Of a stretch of DNA of 64,000 bases, positions 1 through 12,672 are shown piece after piece (within the stretch, counting starts at the first letter, position 1; each line of letters starts with the position of its first letter). The DNA is taken from positions 3,099,814-3,163,813 of the forward strand of contig NC_034420.1 of NCBI RefSeq assembly GCF_002078875.1. Reading direction: 5' to 3'. This DNA is from Numida meleagris (taxonomy: Eukaryota; Chordata; Aves; Galliformes; Numididae). The position numbers and the translations under genes are program-made. The notes below the pieces were generated by a model. That model was not told where the DNA came from. It made no database searches and saw only the letters and a list, made by a program, of their open reading frames with translations.

Positions 1-3000
1 TTAAATTTTCCCTCCTGTTCAGACTGAGCTTCACTTACCAGTTGCCACGTGCAGTACTATGCCATCACGTCAAGAATTTGCTTCAACTACTCAAAATAAA
101 AACAGTGATTTAACTTTACACTGAAAAAGGCATAAGAGTCAGTCACAATCAGGATTCCATTCATCCTCTCCAACTTTTATTCAAAATATCTTTTTATGCA
201 TCAGCCCACCTATTACTGCATCTGTATTTGAGCAGAAACAAAATGTTTTAAGGCCTCTGAACACAAGGATGTAAACGAATTTAGCCTACACTACACTGAG
301 GTAACACTAAAGCGTGAATGATTCATTCTCAGAGAACAGACAATTTTTTAAAAAGAAGCTTAAACATAAGGGTACACGCCAAGAAGATGAAAATTAAGTT
401 ATAACTGAGTAAATATTTATGAGAATATTTATGAAGCTTTCTGCTCAACAGTGAGGTACGTCAGAGCTCCAGAGCAACGCGCTTTAACAGGTTTGTGCTC
501 AGAAACTGCCAGTGGGCCTTCAGCTGAGGAACAAGTGTGTTCCCACCACACCACCAGCACAAACCCCACACGGCTCACGTGTTCCCCCAGCGTGATGCTC
601 ATCAGCAAAACACAACCTCGGTGCTTGAATTAATTTTTACCTTAGTTTTAGAAGGAGAGTTCATCCATTTAGTTTACATCCGGCTTATTTCTTCACACCA
701 ATATAAAACGCGATTTGTAAATATAAAAAATTCGCACACAAACAGTAATGGCTATAAAAATTGTATTAAGCGTGAGAGCATTAATTGGAGACTTCGGTCA
801 CTCAGCAAGAGAACGCTAGAGGGCATATATCCTTTTCTCCTTTTTGATTAGAATCAAGTACGTAGACAAAAATCCTTACTTCTGAATCGATGTCCGTTTC
901 CCAGTGATCTTAATGGAGCCCCTGCTCCCCCTCCCCGGTGCCCTGCCTGTCCCTGCAGCAGAGCCACACATCCCTCCCCACGCAGGCAGAGCACTGGCAG
1001 GCTGTGTTCTGTGTTTGCATTAGCCCACATCTCCATTCCTCATTCATTAAGGCAGCCCAGCTGTAACAGCCTGATTTTTGTTCCAGCTCCTCCCCAGCTC
1101 TACCTGCAGCAAGCGTTCACACTGACCTGCGGTGAAGTTTCTGAATTGCAGAGGAGGACCTGTAACTTCAGTTCACACACTCCTGTAAGTGCTCACGGGG
1201 GCTTTCCAACACATTTGACCAACAGCAATTTCCCAGAGCTGAAGCTGTGGGGCTGTTGCCAAGGAGAAAACTGACACTAGACAGACACTGGGTCTAGTTT
1301 GTCCCTCATCACCTAAACAGCTCCGACACAGGCATGATGTTATTCCCAGAGCAATACTCTGTGCTGAAGGGTCTCAATGCCAGGTGAAGATAGGGTAATA
1401 TCCCTTTTCCTTTCCACAAGGATTAACCACGCTACCAAGAAAGCCTGGCTGCTGAACAGAACTGGATTGCCACTTGACAGGGTGTGAACAAGTGTGGATT
1501 TCTGGACATTCGATTGCTGTATATCACACCTATTCTGTGATTTCAGACAAGAGTGGTTTTCACATCTAACTGGAGCTCACACAACAGACCACTCGTGATT
1601 TGCCCTTTCACACCACCAGAGCAGAGGCAGTTGTGGTTCCATCCCCCACCAGGACGCTCAGCCAAGAAGCTTACACACCTGGCTGCTGCCAAGGCTGCCG
1701 TGACTGTCACCTTCATTCCTACCAAAAGAAGCACCTACCAAAAGAAGCCAGACCTCACGGACTGAGGAACACATTTTCCAGTTCCAGATACTCAGTGTCA
1801 CATGCTTTGCTGAGTTTCTAACCCCAAATAGCATTACAGCACTGAAACTGCACAGAAATTTCACTGCAGTCAGTAAGTTAAAGGGCATGCATGTTATATT
1901 AAGAGCATATCTGGATTTAATCGAGTTTATTTTAAGAAAGAAAAAATATTTAAATTTTCTTTTGCAACAACAGGGAAAGGTGTGTACTGAAATTAAAACC
2001 AGATTCTAAAAATAATTACTTTGCTAATAAAACAGGCAGTTGCTTCTTCTTCAGCAAGAAATGCTATGAAAAGAGAAAAACAATGAGAAAATGCTGCTGT
2101 TGTCTATGACTTATGAAGGTACATCTATAAGAAATGTCATTACTTTCATTTCTAATAAGAGCACACACTGTAATATTGCTTAAGATAGTAACTTCCTCCA
2201 CATACACAGAATTTGAAATTGATCCTGCTGGAGGTACCCGAATAAGGAAATAACTACATCAAATCAAAGTGTACTTGGACATCCATAATGCATAAAAGGA
2301 TACTAATATTAGCAAAAAAAAAGTAATAAAAACAACTTTTTAATATTATTATATTTGTGAAAGATTGTCCTTGCTTCACAGAGTCTTAGGGAACTCTCAC
2401 GTAAGCTCGTAATCCTCGCAATATCACCGGAGTGCAGTTGGAAGAGATGCTCGTTCTTCACCGATTATGCCATTCGGATTTTTTCCTTTAATAAAGGCTC
2501 AGTGTTATAGCCTTCAGTTCTTTTAACCGGTGGCTGGGCTTCTCCAATGAAACATACTGAGACATGGCACCTCCCCTGAGCACTCAGTCCTGTCAGCACA
2601 GTGGCCTCACTGCAGTGGTTCCTTCACACTGCCCGCCCTGCCCTGCCAGCAGAGCGCTGCGGCCCACGTAGTGAGATAGCAAAAAACCAGCCGTGCCACA
2701 TTAGCCATGATTTCCTTCCTGAGCAACAGAGCTAAACTGCCTGGGCACAGCGCCTCACTGATGCAGCTTCAGCTGTTAAACAAAGGAAGCAAAAGCTGAA
2801 AGAGATTTTTTTTGCACATCTTCAGTGGGTAGCCACATTCCTCGCCTGTGGGCAGGACGTTGCCATTTAGTGTTCTCCGAAGTTTTCAGTGATCAATGAC
2901 ATTGAAAAAGAGAAGGCCAGGTTAAATAGATACTGTATAGACTGGAAAGCTGGAGCTCACTGATATGCAATCATTAAATACTGCTGTTCCCTCCCCCCAA

Positions 3001-6000
3001 AGAAGAGGAAGAAGTGTACTCACAGTACAGGAATAACGTTGTTGTTCGGCTCTGAAACAAAGAGCAAAGCGATGGGGACCACACCATGCACAGGAACTTG
3101 GACACTGTGGGCACACAGTGCTGATGGCCTTCCCCGCCTTGCCAACAGGGGCCCTCCGTGCTCCTCCTGCTGAACTCCCTTATCCCTGCTAATATCTTTT
3201 AATTACACTTCCTAACGACTCATTTGCAGACTTTCTCTCCTCTTCCTTTAAAATGACAGGAGAAGATTAGGCATGTTTTCCCATACATAGAGATGCTAAC
3301 AAACACACCTCAGTGCAAAAAGATCTATTTTTGCTTCTTCTGATCCTCAGTAGATCAACTATTCTTAGACGTAAAGTGCCAGTGTAATTAGTCTAATTTT
3401 GGAAATGATGGCTGTTTTTGAGAAAAACAGGCGGTTAAAATAACAGCAATTAAAATTGTGTGAACCAAGTCATACAGCGCTCAACCTTAGAAAAGCAAAG
3501 CCAAAATATTATTTTAACACCACCTTTATAGAAGGAAGTGCTACATACTCCATACTCCACTCAGAGGCCAAACTAGTTCCAGATATTAAAAGCTGTAAAT
3601 GTTGTGGTTTCGGGACATCAGTGAGCCACATCCTGAGTACCAGAAAGCGTGCAGGTTTTTGTTCTTTCTGATGGAGTTGACCTGAAATGCCTTGTTCGTG
3701 AGGCTGCAGGAGGAAGATGCCCAAGATGTAAGCGGGCAATTTTTGCATCTGATTTGTGCTGAAATGATCCGGGTGTTCTCACAGAATAACTTGCTCCTAA
3801 GCTGTATCTACAGCGAATAAAAATTGTCACATACAAGCTCAAATTGTAGGGATTAAAGAAATAAGAACTTCAGATGAATGTTACACAGAGCAGCCTGCTT
3901 AGGGAGGCTCAGTCTCAAAATAATGTGACAAAAGAACACCTCCCACATGGAAACACGAGTAGCGTATCACGGAAAACAAGAATAAAATAGAATAAACTAA
4001 TGTGAGATCTACTAAGTGCAGCAGATGCTTGCACATCTAAGACTGCTTTTATGTCATCGGCATCCATTAGAAGCAGGCACTGTGCTCTTAGAGGAGGATG
4101 TGTTACTGGAAAACACAATCCCCAGCAGTGCAAAGGAATGTTTGCTGACTTAAGAAGAAGAGGATGGGAGAAAAAAAAGATAAAAAGGGGAGGGAGGGGC
4201 AGAGGGAGAAAACCTAAACAGAAATGATGCCAAGTCCTCTCTCCATATTCTTACAGAAAACAGCTGCAGTAATATAAAATAACTGATTAATATTAAACAT
4301 GCAATTTTCACGAGAAAGCTTTTTGACCTTAACTGACAGGCAAATTCATCTTCCTAATAATAAAAAGGCACACACAATTTCCTGAAAATTGCTGAAATTT
4401 GAAGATAGCTTCCTCAAATTAACATAAGTTAATGACCATAAATAATTTAATAATAACAGATTACGGGCCCAATCTTTGCAGACCCCATCTTGCACTTAAG
4501 AACCAAAGACCTCTAAAACCAGTTCAAGGCAAAGAACTTTTTCAGAAGTGCTTTTTTCCTTCATATCTAAGAGAGCAACGGCAGAGGACATAAAAATTCT
4601 ATACATGCCTGTCTGCTGCATTTCAGCAGTAATGCTTTGCACTGAGGCTAATAACCGATGCACAGCAAATAGGTTGAGAACACAATGATGAGACAACCCC
4701 CCCAGTTCCATAAAGCTGTTTCACAGAGCCTGCTCCATCCTACTGGCTCTTAACAAGTACCCTCATCTCAGTGACCAGATGAAAGCACCAGCCTGTGTGG
4801 GCAGCCCATTCAGTATCACTGAGCTCGACCACTAAGCCAGAAGGAACGCTGCCCTCCCCGCTTTCTGAACTGTGCCATGGCCATCAAGGCAGGTGATGGC
4901 TCTCAGCAGCCCACAGCTGCAAAGGCATGCTGGATTCCTGCATCCAGTGATGAGCTGGGGATGCTGCAGCACCCTCCCCACAACACGCTGTGGTTTGGAG
5001 GGCAGGAGGAAGGAAGGGGTTGCTCAAGGGGCTCACTGACCTGACCACAACGCCTGGACAAAGTTTGAGACTCAAAAGGCCATAAATGAGTTTTCTACCT
5101 TTGGAGGGTCTCAAGCTGTGCAACTCACTTGACATTCCTCAAGCATCCGAGTGCCTGGAAAGAATGTAACGTTACATAAATGTTTCTGAGGAATTTTCCC
5201 TGCTAGCACAGCCTTATAGCTTGGTACCCACAGCACAAAAAGTCACAGCCACCAACTATTACAGTTCACTGCAAATTGTACCTATGCAACATTTAAACCA
5301 CCTTTCCCTCCCCCAGTCCAAGCAGGAAGAAATCCAGTACTACGCTAGATCTCTCACAGCTACAGCCAAACCAATCCAACTCTCTCCAGTAATAACTTTA
5401 ATGTAACAGATTTTCAAATCCTAAACAATGATAATAACTAGAAACAAAAATGAAAACGTGGGCTCTCTGATCATCCCTACTGCAAGCTGTCTTAGCAAGT
5501 ACCCAGAACCCCTCACCTCTGGTGAATTCCCTCTTTCAGCAAAGGACCAGAGCTAATCCCAGTCAGCAAGGCAAACACTGGCCCCTATAACTGGGGTGAC
5601 AAGCTTTAAAGAGCCCATAATTAAGTGACTGGGACAATAATTAATAATCCTAGCAGCATGGATTCATTTAGCGGCCCAGGTAATAAGGGGGAAAGATGGC
5701 TTCAGGTTGTTCTTTTCCGTATGTCTTCTCATTTTTGAGGGACGCACGTGTCAGTGCAACATAGATATCCTATATGAAGACCTGGCTGTGCTCACATAAA
5801 TACCTTAATTCCCAAAATACAAAAGGCTCTGTGCTGCTCTGAATACAAAATACCAGATATCAGTAGGTATCCTAATCTTCCTATACTTAACTGTCAGTCT
5901 CTGTACGTTTTCCTTATCCTGCCTTACTTTTTAAGCCATTTAGGATTTGCCCTCCTTAGTCACTGGTAGGAGTGCTGTCAACATCCCTCAGTGAACCTGG

Positions 6001-7610
6001 CATTTTGATTTCCTGCTCTACCTCCACGAAAAAAAAGTCATTTTTTTCAGCAAAAATCAACCTGCAAATCAAGAACATGCCTACAAAAGAGGAGAAGTTC
6101 AAAACTAGGGTCATAGTTTCTCAGGGAAGAGTTTGAATCAATAAGTCGAATAAAAATAAGAAGTTACAGGAAGACTGCAGTATTTTGCAAGTTGCACTTT
6201 AGAAAAAAACAAAAAAACTGTAAAAAAACTAACACAGAGAATACTCCCACAGCTCTGATCTCTGTCCTAAATAGGTTTTGAAAGTGTTTTCCCTCAGGCA
6301 GCTTTACTATTTCCTCAAAAATAAAATGAACAGTGTGAAAATAAATATAAGTTAGCATTTGCTACTAGCAGACATCTGAACAACAGACCAGTTGCAGTCA
6401 CTGTAAACAAAGATGTTATCTCCACTTAAACCAGAAGTAATACTGAAAATTGGCTTCCCTTTTGCAACTAATGATACCTGGCAAGAGCTGTTCCTATCCA
6501 GCCACCGCAGTGGCTACCCTACTGGAAGGACTTTTCACCAGAGTACATAGCAGGCAGTTTGCCTAGCCATTGAAACGTTTAACAAGAGAAGCCAAATTGT
6601 AAAGGTTACACAAACCTACACAATGCCTGAACACACATTGTGTGTCTCTTCGTCACTCCTAACAAATATGACAGACCAAATATATCCCATGAGGTTTAGC
6701 TCTACAGCACAGCAGAAGCAGAGAAGGATCAGGCAGGTACGCATGCTAAGCTCTGAAGCAGATGGAGCCATGGATGACAAAGTTTTTCAGTCTCTAATCT
6801 ACCTCTTTGCCGTATAGTGGGTAATAAAAATCAAAGAGCATCCATTTCCAAAAGCTGTTCACAGGCTTAGAGATAAGCAAAGCTCAGAGAGGGGTATGAT
6901 CTGAACATGTACTTATGGAAACGTCAGCTTTCCACATTGTCTTATGACAGATTTTGGTTCCCGGTACTAATCTTCCTATCCAGATGTCATCCCCACAGAG
7001 TCACGACTGCTGCGTTCCACAGCAGTCACAGGCATGAGAAGGGAAGTATGACTACATACTGCTCCTCAGCTCTTCTGATCTTTCTTATCATCTTCTCTTT
7101 ACCTCCTTAATAGAACTCTTTTCTCATAATTTCTCTTCCACAGCTCTTTCTGTTTTTAAGCAGAACAGATAGCAGCCTTAGTAACATAACAGAAAAACAC
7201 GTGCATCAAAAAGATGCTTCAGCCATTTTAATTTTCATACAGCAAAATCTCCCAGCAGTTCAATTCAGCATAGCATGTGCTCCAGGAGGGGAAAAAAAGG
7301 CCCAAAAAGTGTCTGCCAATAGAAGAAACCACTTCCCCCAGTCTGAAGCCTATTGTCATGAGAGAGATGATGAGGATGAAAACAATACCAACATTTGGCC
7401 TGTTCCATCACACAAGCGATCCTTCACTTCTCAGGTTAGGGGTCTGCAGACTAATTCTCTTTGGGTTTAAGTACATTTGGTATTAAAGAAAGGCATCGTA
7501 GCACTGTAACTTGCAAACCTTTACTGAGGACCTTAGACAGGCTCAGAGGGTGTAACATAACATCTCACGCCTGCCTTAGAGGCATCACCTCTTTTAGAAC
7601 TTAACCACAG
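1..7610. other. KCNIP1 intron, no gene seen
   Basis: AT-rich intronic sequence. Apart from the G-rich purine tract near 4.2 kb, I see no exon, RNA gene or clear mobile element. Open frames are short and unrecognised. Confidence 0.7.
4187..4206 (+). repeat. G-quadruplex-type tract within a polypurine stretch
   Basis: Four G-runs (4, 3, 4 and 3 G) with loops of 1, 1 and 4 nt, fitting the canonical G3+N1-7 pattern. It sits in a purine-only run from about 4152 to 4214 broken by a few pyrimidines. Confidence 0.7.
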
Positions 7611-7661
7611 GTTGGTTGTTTTTTTGGTTGTTGGTTTTTGTGGGTTTTTTTTTTTTTTTTT
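7611..7661. repeat. GGTT/T-rich low-complexity tract with poly(T)
   Basis: Made only of G and T, ending in a run of about 17 T. Flanked by gttggtt on the left and accaacc on the right, so the ends can pair. Probably a simple-sequence tract; no target-site duplication was seen. Confidence 0.8.
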
Positions 7662-8532
7662 GGACCAACCACTATTTTAAAAGTAAGACCCAGGCCTTTG
7701 ACCATAAATAACAACGCTGATATGAAATGCAATAACAAAAGGCAGAATCATGACTCCTGAGATGGTAAGCAGTGTAGGAAAGCTCTGCTGGAAGGACTCT
7801 GAACACTGACTTCAGCCTTAGAAACAAGTCCAACAGGCTCAGCATGAATCTGGAGCCATCCAGAAGGTCACAGTGTCAAAAGCAATGAAGATGACTACAG
7901 GAAGCCCAAATATTTAGCACAAAGCACACCACATGTTTTACTCAAATATGTCTGGCATATACCTCTATTTACACACAGAAGCTTAATATCATTGAACCTA
8001 AAGCTGAAGTAGTCAACCACACAAAGCATGCTTGCCAACACTTTGAAGGAGTCTTACTGATTACAAGCAATAAGAAAAATAGTAGGAATTAGAAACTACT
8101 CCTTCTTCAGAGCACTTGCTGAGGGAACTCAATATTGTCTCAGCACCCCTACTCTAAATAGGACATAAAGAAACTGGAAGGGGCTATGATGCATCTTGTG
8201 GTAACATAATGCAGGCAAATGAGGCAATATGTTAGAGCAGCTGGGTATTTCATCACCATAACATCTTGGCATGCACAGTGTTCTCGTCCCTGTGCCATCT
8301 TGCCTCCATAATAGCAATCCAAGAAGGACAGCTGGAGTCCAGATTTTTAAAAGTTTGGGTCCATTTGCTTTTTGGCCCATGAAAGAAAGCTGCAGGGTAT
8401 CATATGAGAAACTGATGCCATTTTCTTATTTTGGGCATCAAAGAGGTCTCATCAGGCAAATGACATCTGAATCATAAGCACACAACGTGGCTCTAAGTTA
8501 TAACTGGCATTTTATCCTAGTTTCAATTATAG

Positions 8533-8542
8533 CCATTTATGG
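8533..8542. promoter_or_regulatory. CArG box match (SRF-type), distal
   Basis: ccatttatgg fits the SRF consensus CC(A/T)6GG. It is 16 kb upstream of the KCNMB1 ATG. KCNMB1 is a known SRF/myocardin target in smooth muscle. The motif is expected several times by chance in a window this size. Confidence 0.2.
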
Positions 8543-11500
8543 ATCATTTTGATGTCTTGAATATGGCTCTAAAAATCCAAGAAGAACTTTACAGACCCTG
8601 CAGAAATCCTGATAGAAGTCTCTTCCCTGTTCCCAAGGATAGACACCTGCAAAATTTGTGGAGATTTGGAAGAGGATTTGGCTACTATATCGTTATCTCC
8701 AAAATAATTTACTGAAACAACTATGGAGAATTTCCCAAATGCAGCTATTATCCAAGCATAATTACCTTTGCAGAAATTTGATCTTGTGAATACAAATGCA
8801 AGACTTAAAGCACCTTATATAAAGGGCACCTTATAGATGCAGCTACTTAGGACATGACAAAAAGAATAACTTCTTGCACCTACCACGTCAGTGGCAGCTT
8901 TTTGGAGAGCACCTGCATGAAAAGCAGGGTGAAGATTGAAATAAAATACAATACTGGCTCTCCTTTTCATAACAAGTCTCATTAGCCGCATACATTTAAT
9001 TCAGTTATTCTTGATGATCATTTTCAGTTTGAGCTCTCCATTATTACACACAAAACAACAACAACAGACCACAGGCTTCATCTTGTCAGGATGAAACTTA
9101 TGTCCCAGTTCTCTACAACTCTACTACTCACCAGGAATGCATAGGATCAGTACCTGGGCACCAGGGGTCAAGTTCTACCCACACCAACTGAATGTCACTT
9201 GGGACAGTAGGGATGCTTGGTCTATCCCCTCCCATTTCACCATTCACTATTCTTTTATCTTCTCTAACAAAAAGTTACCTATACACAGTTGGAGAAAAGG
9301 CACAGCAGACACTGATCTACTAGAGAACTAGCACATGGCTTCATTCTCTAAATTCTTCTTAGTTACTTTTCAGCCAACCAGAAACCACAAGACATGCTGC
9401 AGTACCAGATTCTTCCTGGGAGGTCAGAATTCCACTTTAGATGATTACAGTAAGTTTCCAATAATACAACTGCAGGTCTGCACGTGCTGTCAGCATAGTG
9501 CCTCTTGCCACTGAACTCAGGTTATGAAAATCCCATCTTGTCGAGTCCAAAGGGAGCAACATTTTGGTTTTCACTGTTCACCCACCCTTACACGTTAACA
9601 CTGAAAAACAATTCACTTATCATTAAAGACATCACTACCCAGGATCACAAACAAACAGAACCACTGATTTGAGGACTGGTTCAAAGCCTGCTACAGAGTG
9701 CCAATATTTCACACACCATCCCCCATGAACACTGCAATTTTTCATAACTGGTCCCACACATTCAAAGTTCAGGAAACAGTTTTTGCCCTTTGGCCTGAAA
9801 TTAACTTAGAAGTTGAATAAGAAAAGCAGACAGAAGGAACCTGAGGGAGATAAAATAATTTCGCTTAGAACAAAGAAATCCAAGGGGAGTGCAGAAGTGC
9901 TGAGCAAGTACAATGAGAAATAACCAAGATTAAACACTGTCACTGTTTATGCCCTAAAGAAGCGAGTCACAGCATTTTATCAAGAGGTTTCCAAATCCTG
10001 TAAGGCGTTTCAGAAGTTACCAAAAACATGCATGGCACAGCTAATGAAGCTCGCTAATGAAAAGCTGAGGTTTGTAAGCTCAGCACAGTTGCCATCTAAA
10101 ATGAGACCAGTACAAGTTTAAGTTGAAATCCTCTGTTTTCATAACTCATCGCTAGAACTCTGCTGACAATCAGTCATGTTCAAATGGCTGATAATTTAGT
10201 TTGGAGGCCAAACTTTGATGTGGATATATTCACCAAGACCAAGCAGAAAAATCTTTCTTAGTTGAACACAAAGTCTTGGGAGGCAAAACTACAAGAGCCC
10301 TAAGTCCACACACATCCTCCTATTCCTCTCACTTTTAGGATGTGATGGAAAAGCATCTCTTAATTTCTCATTCGTGCTGGAGCTTTTCTACTTCACACAC
10401 AAATAAATCCACAGGAAAAAAAATCTCAGTGGAAAGAGGAAAGTATCCATATTCTGAGATCAGATCATTGACTTGATAACAGAAATAGCCAATTTGTAGT
10501 CCATTTTCAAAGTCATATCTATTTATTTTATAGCTCAAAAACCCTCCTATGGAAGGCTATGGAAGAGGATAACATATTCCAGCATATTCTAATAGCAGAA
10601 GTTAGAGAAGCGTCCTAAAATTTACTTCTGGTTTGAACATTTTCTCTGATTTAGGTAATCAGAACTATGGCTTAAAACTAGTTGTCCTTTTTTGTTCACT
10701 GCTTTCTACTTACAGTGTCATAGGATATAAAAGGGGCTGAGAAAAATAAGAGTGAAATTTTCTCTGCTCATCTGTAAAGGTCTTCCCTCTTGCAATCTCC
10801 AGCACTACAAGAAACTGAATCTGTAATAGTCATGTTATTTGTAACTTCCTATCCGCACTCACTGCAATTGACATCAGGAGAAAATACATTCTGCTTGGAT
10901 AGAAGGAATGCCCTCACTGTGGTCTCACTTACACTCAGGTAAATGAGGGCTAAGAATACACAACACATCCCAGGTCTGACATCCTTCTCAGAGAGGCCTA
11001 TCAAACACGAGCAGCCCTCTAGCTGCCCTCTGGAGAACAGAACATCCCTTTCTGAGGGAAAGGATGTGCCAAAACGTTTAGTCTGTGACAGCCCAGTAAC
11101 TCTTTCATTCCATCTGCACGTTAAAAACCAGCGGAAAACCAAATCATACATCCTAGCCAAAGCACTGATTACATTCACTTCTAGAAAAGTCTCCTGGTAC
11201 TGCAGAATCTCTTTCCCTGTACGAGTGCCAGTTCCTGTGGCTACCATGCACCAACATCAAATTCCACCCAGCGGCCTTCGTTCAGCATTCATTCCTTCTT
11301 GCTTCTGACTTACAACTCAGAAACCAAGAAGCTAAACACCAACAGTGATAACAAGATGGTCCAAGGCAGAAATATACAGTTGAAGTAAGGAAAGCTGACA
11401 ATTACAGAGTAAGGACCGGTGGTTTCTTCTCCCCGTTAAACTAATTAGTGCTATTTGCTCTAGCAGAACATTTCTTATTCACATCTTAGAAGACTGACAA

Positions 11501-12638
11501 GCTCAGGCTAAGATGGTTGGTTAACATAAATCCAATTCCAATCGATTTTCTCTACGTTTATATATAATCATTGACAGGAGGAGTAATTTACCCACTGAAG
11601 CACATTTTCATTAGTGAAAGAAAAGACAAAGTGTTGTAATTGAACCTGTGCAAGATGAATCAAGTCCATGCTGGTGTATATAAAAAAAGCAAAAAATTGT
11701 ACTAGGAGCACAAAGATTACAGAATAAAAATGCTGCTAATCCAGGAGCATGACCAGTAGGAAAAGGTGGAGAAGTCAGAAAATAACTTCATTTACTGCTT
11801 CTGTTCTCCCAAGACAGGAAGTTGAGGCTTCTGATGCTTGAAAAAGACCATTTCCCACCCATTCTCCCCACTGATTCCTGCTGCATGTTCTCTCCAACGC
11901 TCCTCTCCCATACTCCTTATGTAGAACAACTGGGGCTTTTGTTTTTTTTACAGCAGTGCACAGCAAGCTTCAACCAACGAACGTGCAGACCCACAAATCA
12001 CTGACTTTGTGCCCTGATCTACCACCTCTCTCAGGCCCTCTCTTCAGCTGAGCCCCAGCACACAGCCCAGGCAGCCCAGCACCGTGCTGCTGCTGCAGCC
12101 TGCATGGGTTCTTCTCATACACAGGCCAAATTAATGGCCTCTGCTACCAAGAGCTCATTTAAGTTTTTAACCACAGCGAAAATTGCTCCATAAGCCTGCA
12201 ATGTAGCTGCAGTTCACATCCTGGGGCAATGTTACTTTGAAATGGATTAAAGTTCCCCAGGTAAAGGAGAAGCTAAAAGTAATTGTGTTACCTTCATGAA
12301 AATTGCACGGTAAAGTACATAAAGTGCCTACATATTGGGACTGGATTCCAGGAGAAAATTCAACAGCTTCAGGGTACTCAGGATCCTTGGTATTCTTTTT
12401 GATGACAACCTCCTTTACAGTAACCTTCCACAAGAACAGAATAATATTAAGGAAAAGATTTCCTTATATAGATCTGGCAAAAGAAAAAAAAATTGAACTC
12501 TTCCCTTTAGAACAAGTGTGGTGTAGAAACAAAGATCATTTCCTATAACATTTCCTTGTATTTTTTTATTTATTTTTTAAATCTTGCCTTTAAGCAAGGT
12601 AACTCTCAGAAAAGAAGTAACATTGCTCTTTCCATCAC

Positions 12639-12669
<31 letters not shown>

Positions 12670-12672
12670 TTT
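12639..12672. repeat. (TA)n microsatellite followed by poly(T)
   Basis: Eleven or so TA dinucleotides run directly into about 12 T. A simple repeat and a likely polymorphic site. Confidence 0.95.

Noticed and set aside
12167..12433. 88-codon minus-strand frame with protein-like composition
   Set aside because: It opens at TTG, has no ATG start or splice-site support, and has no recognisable homology.
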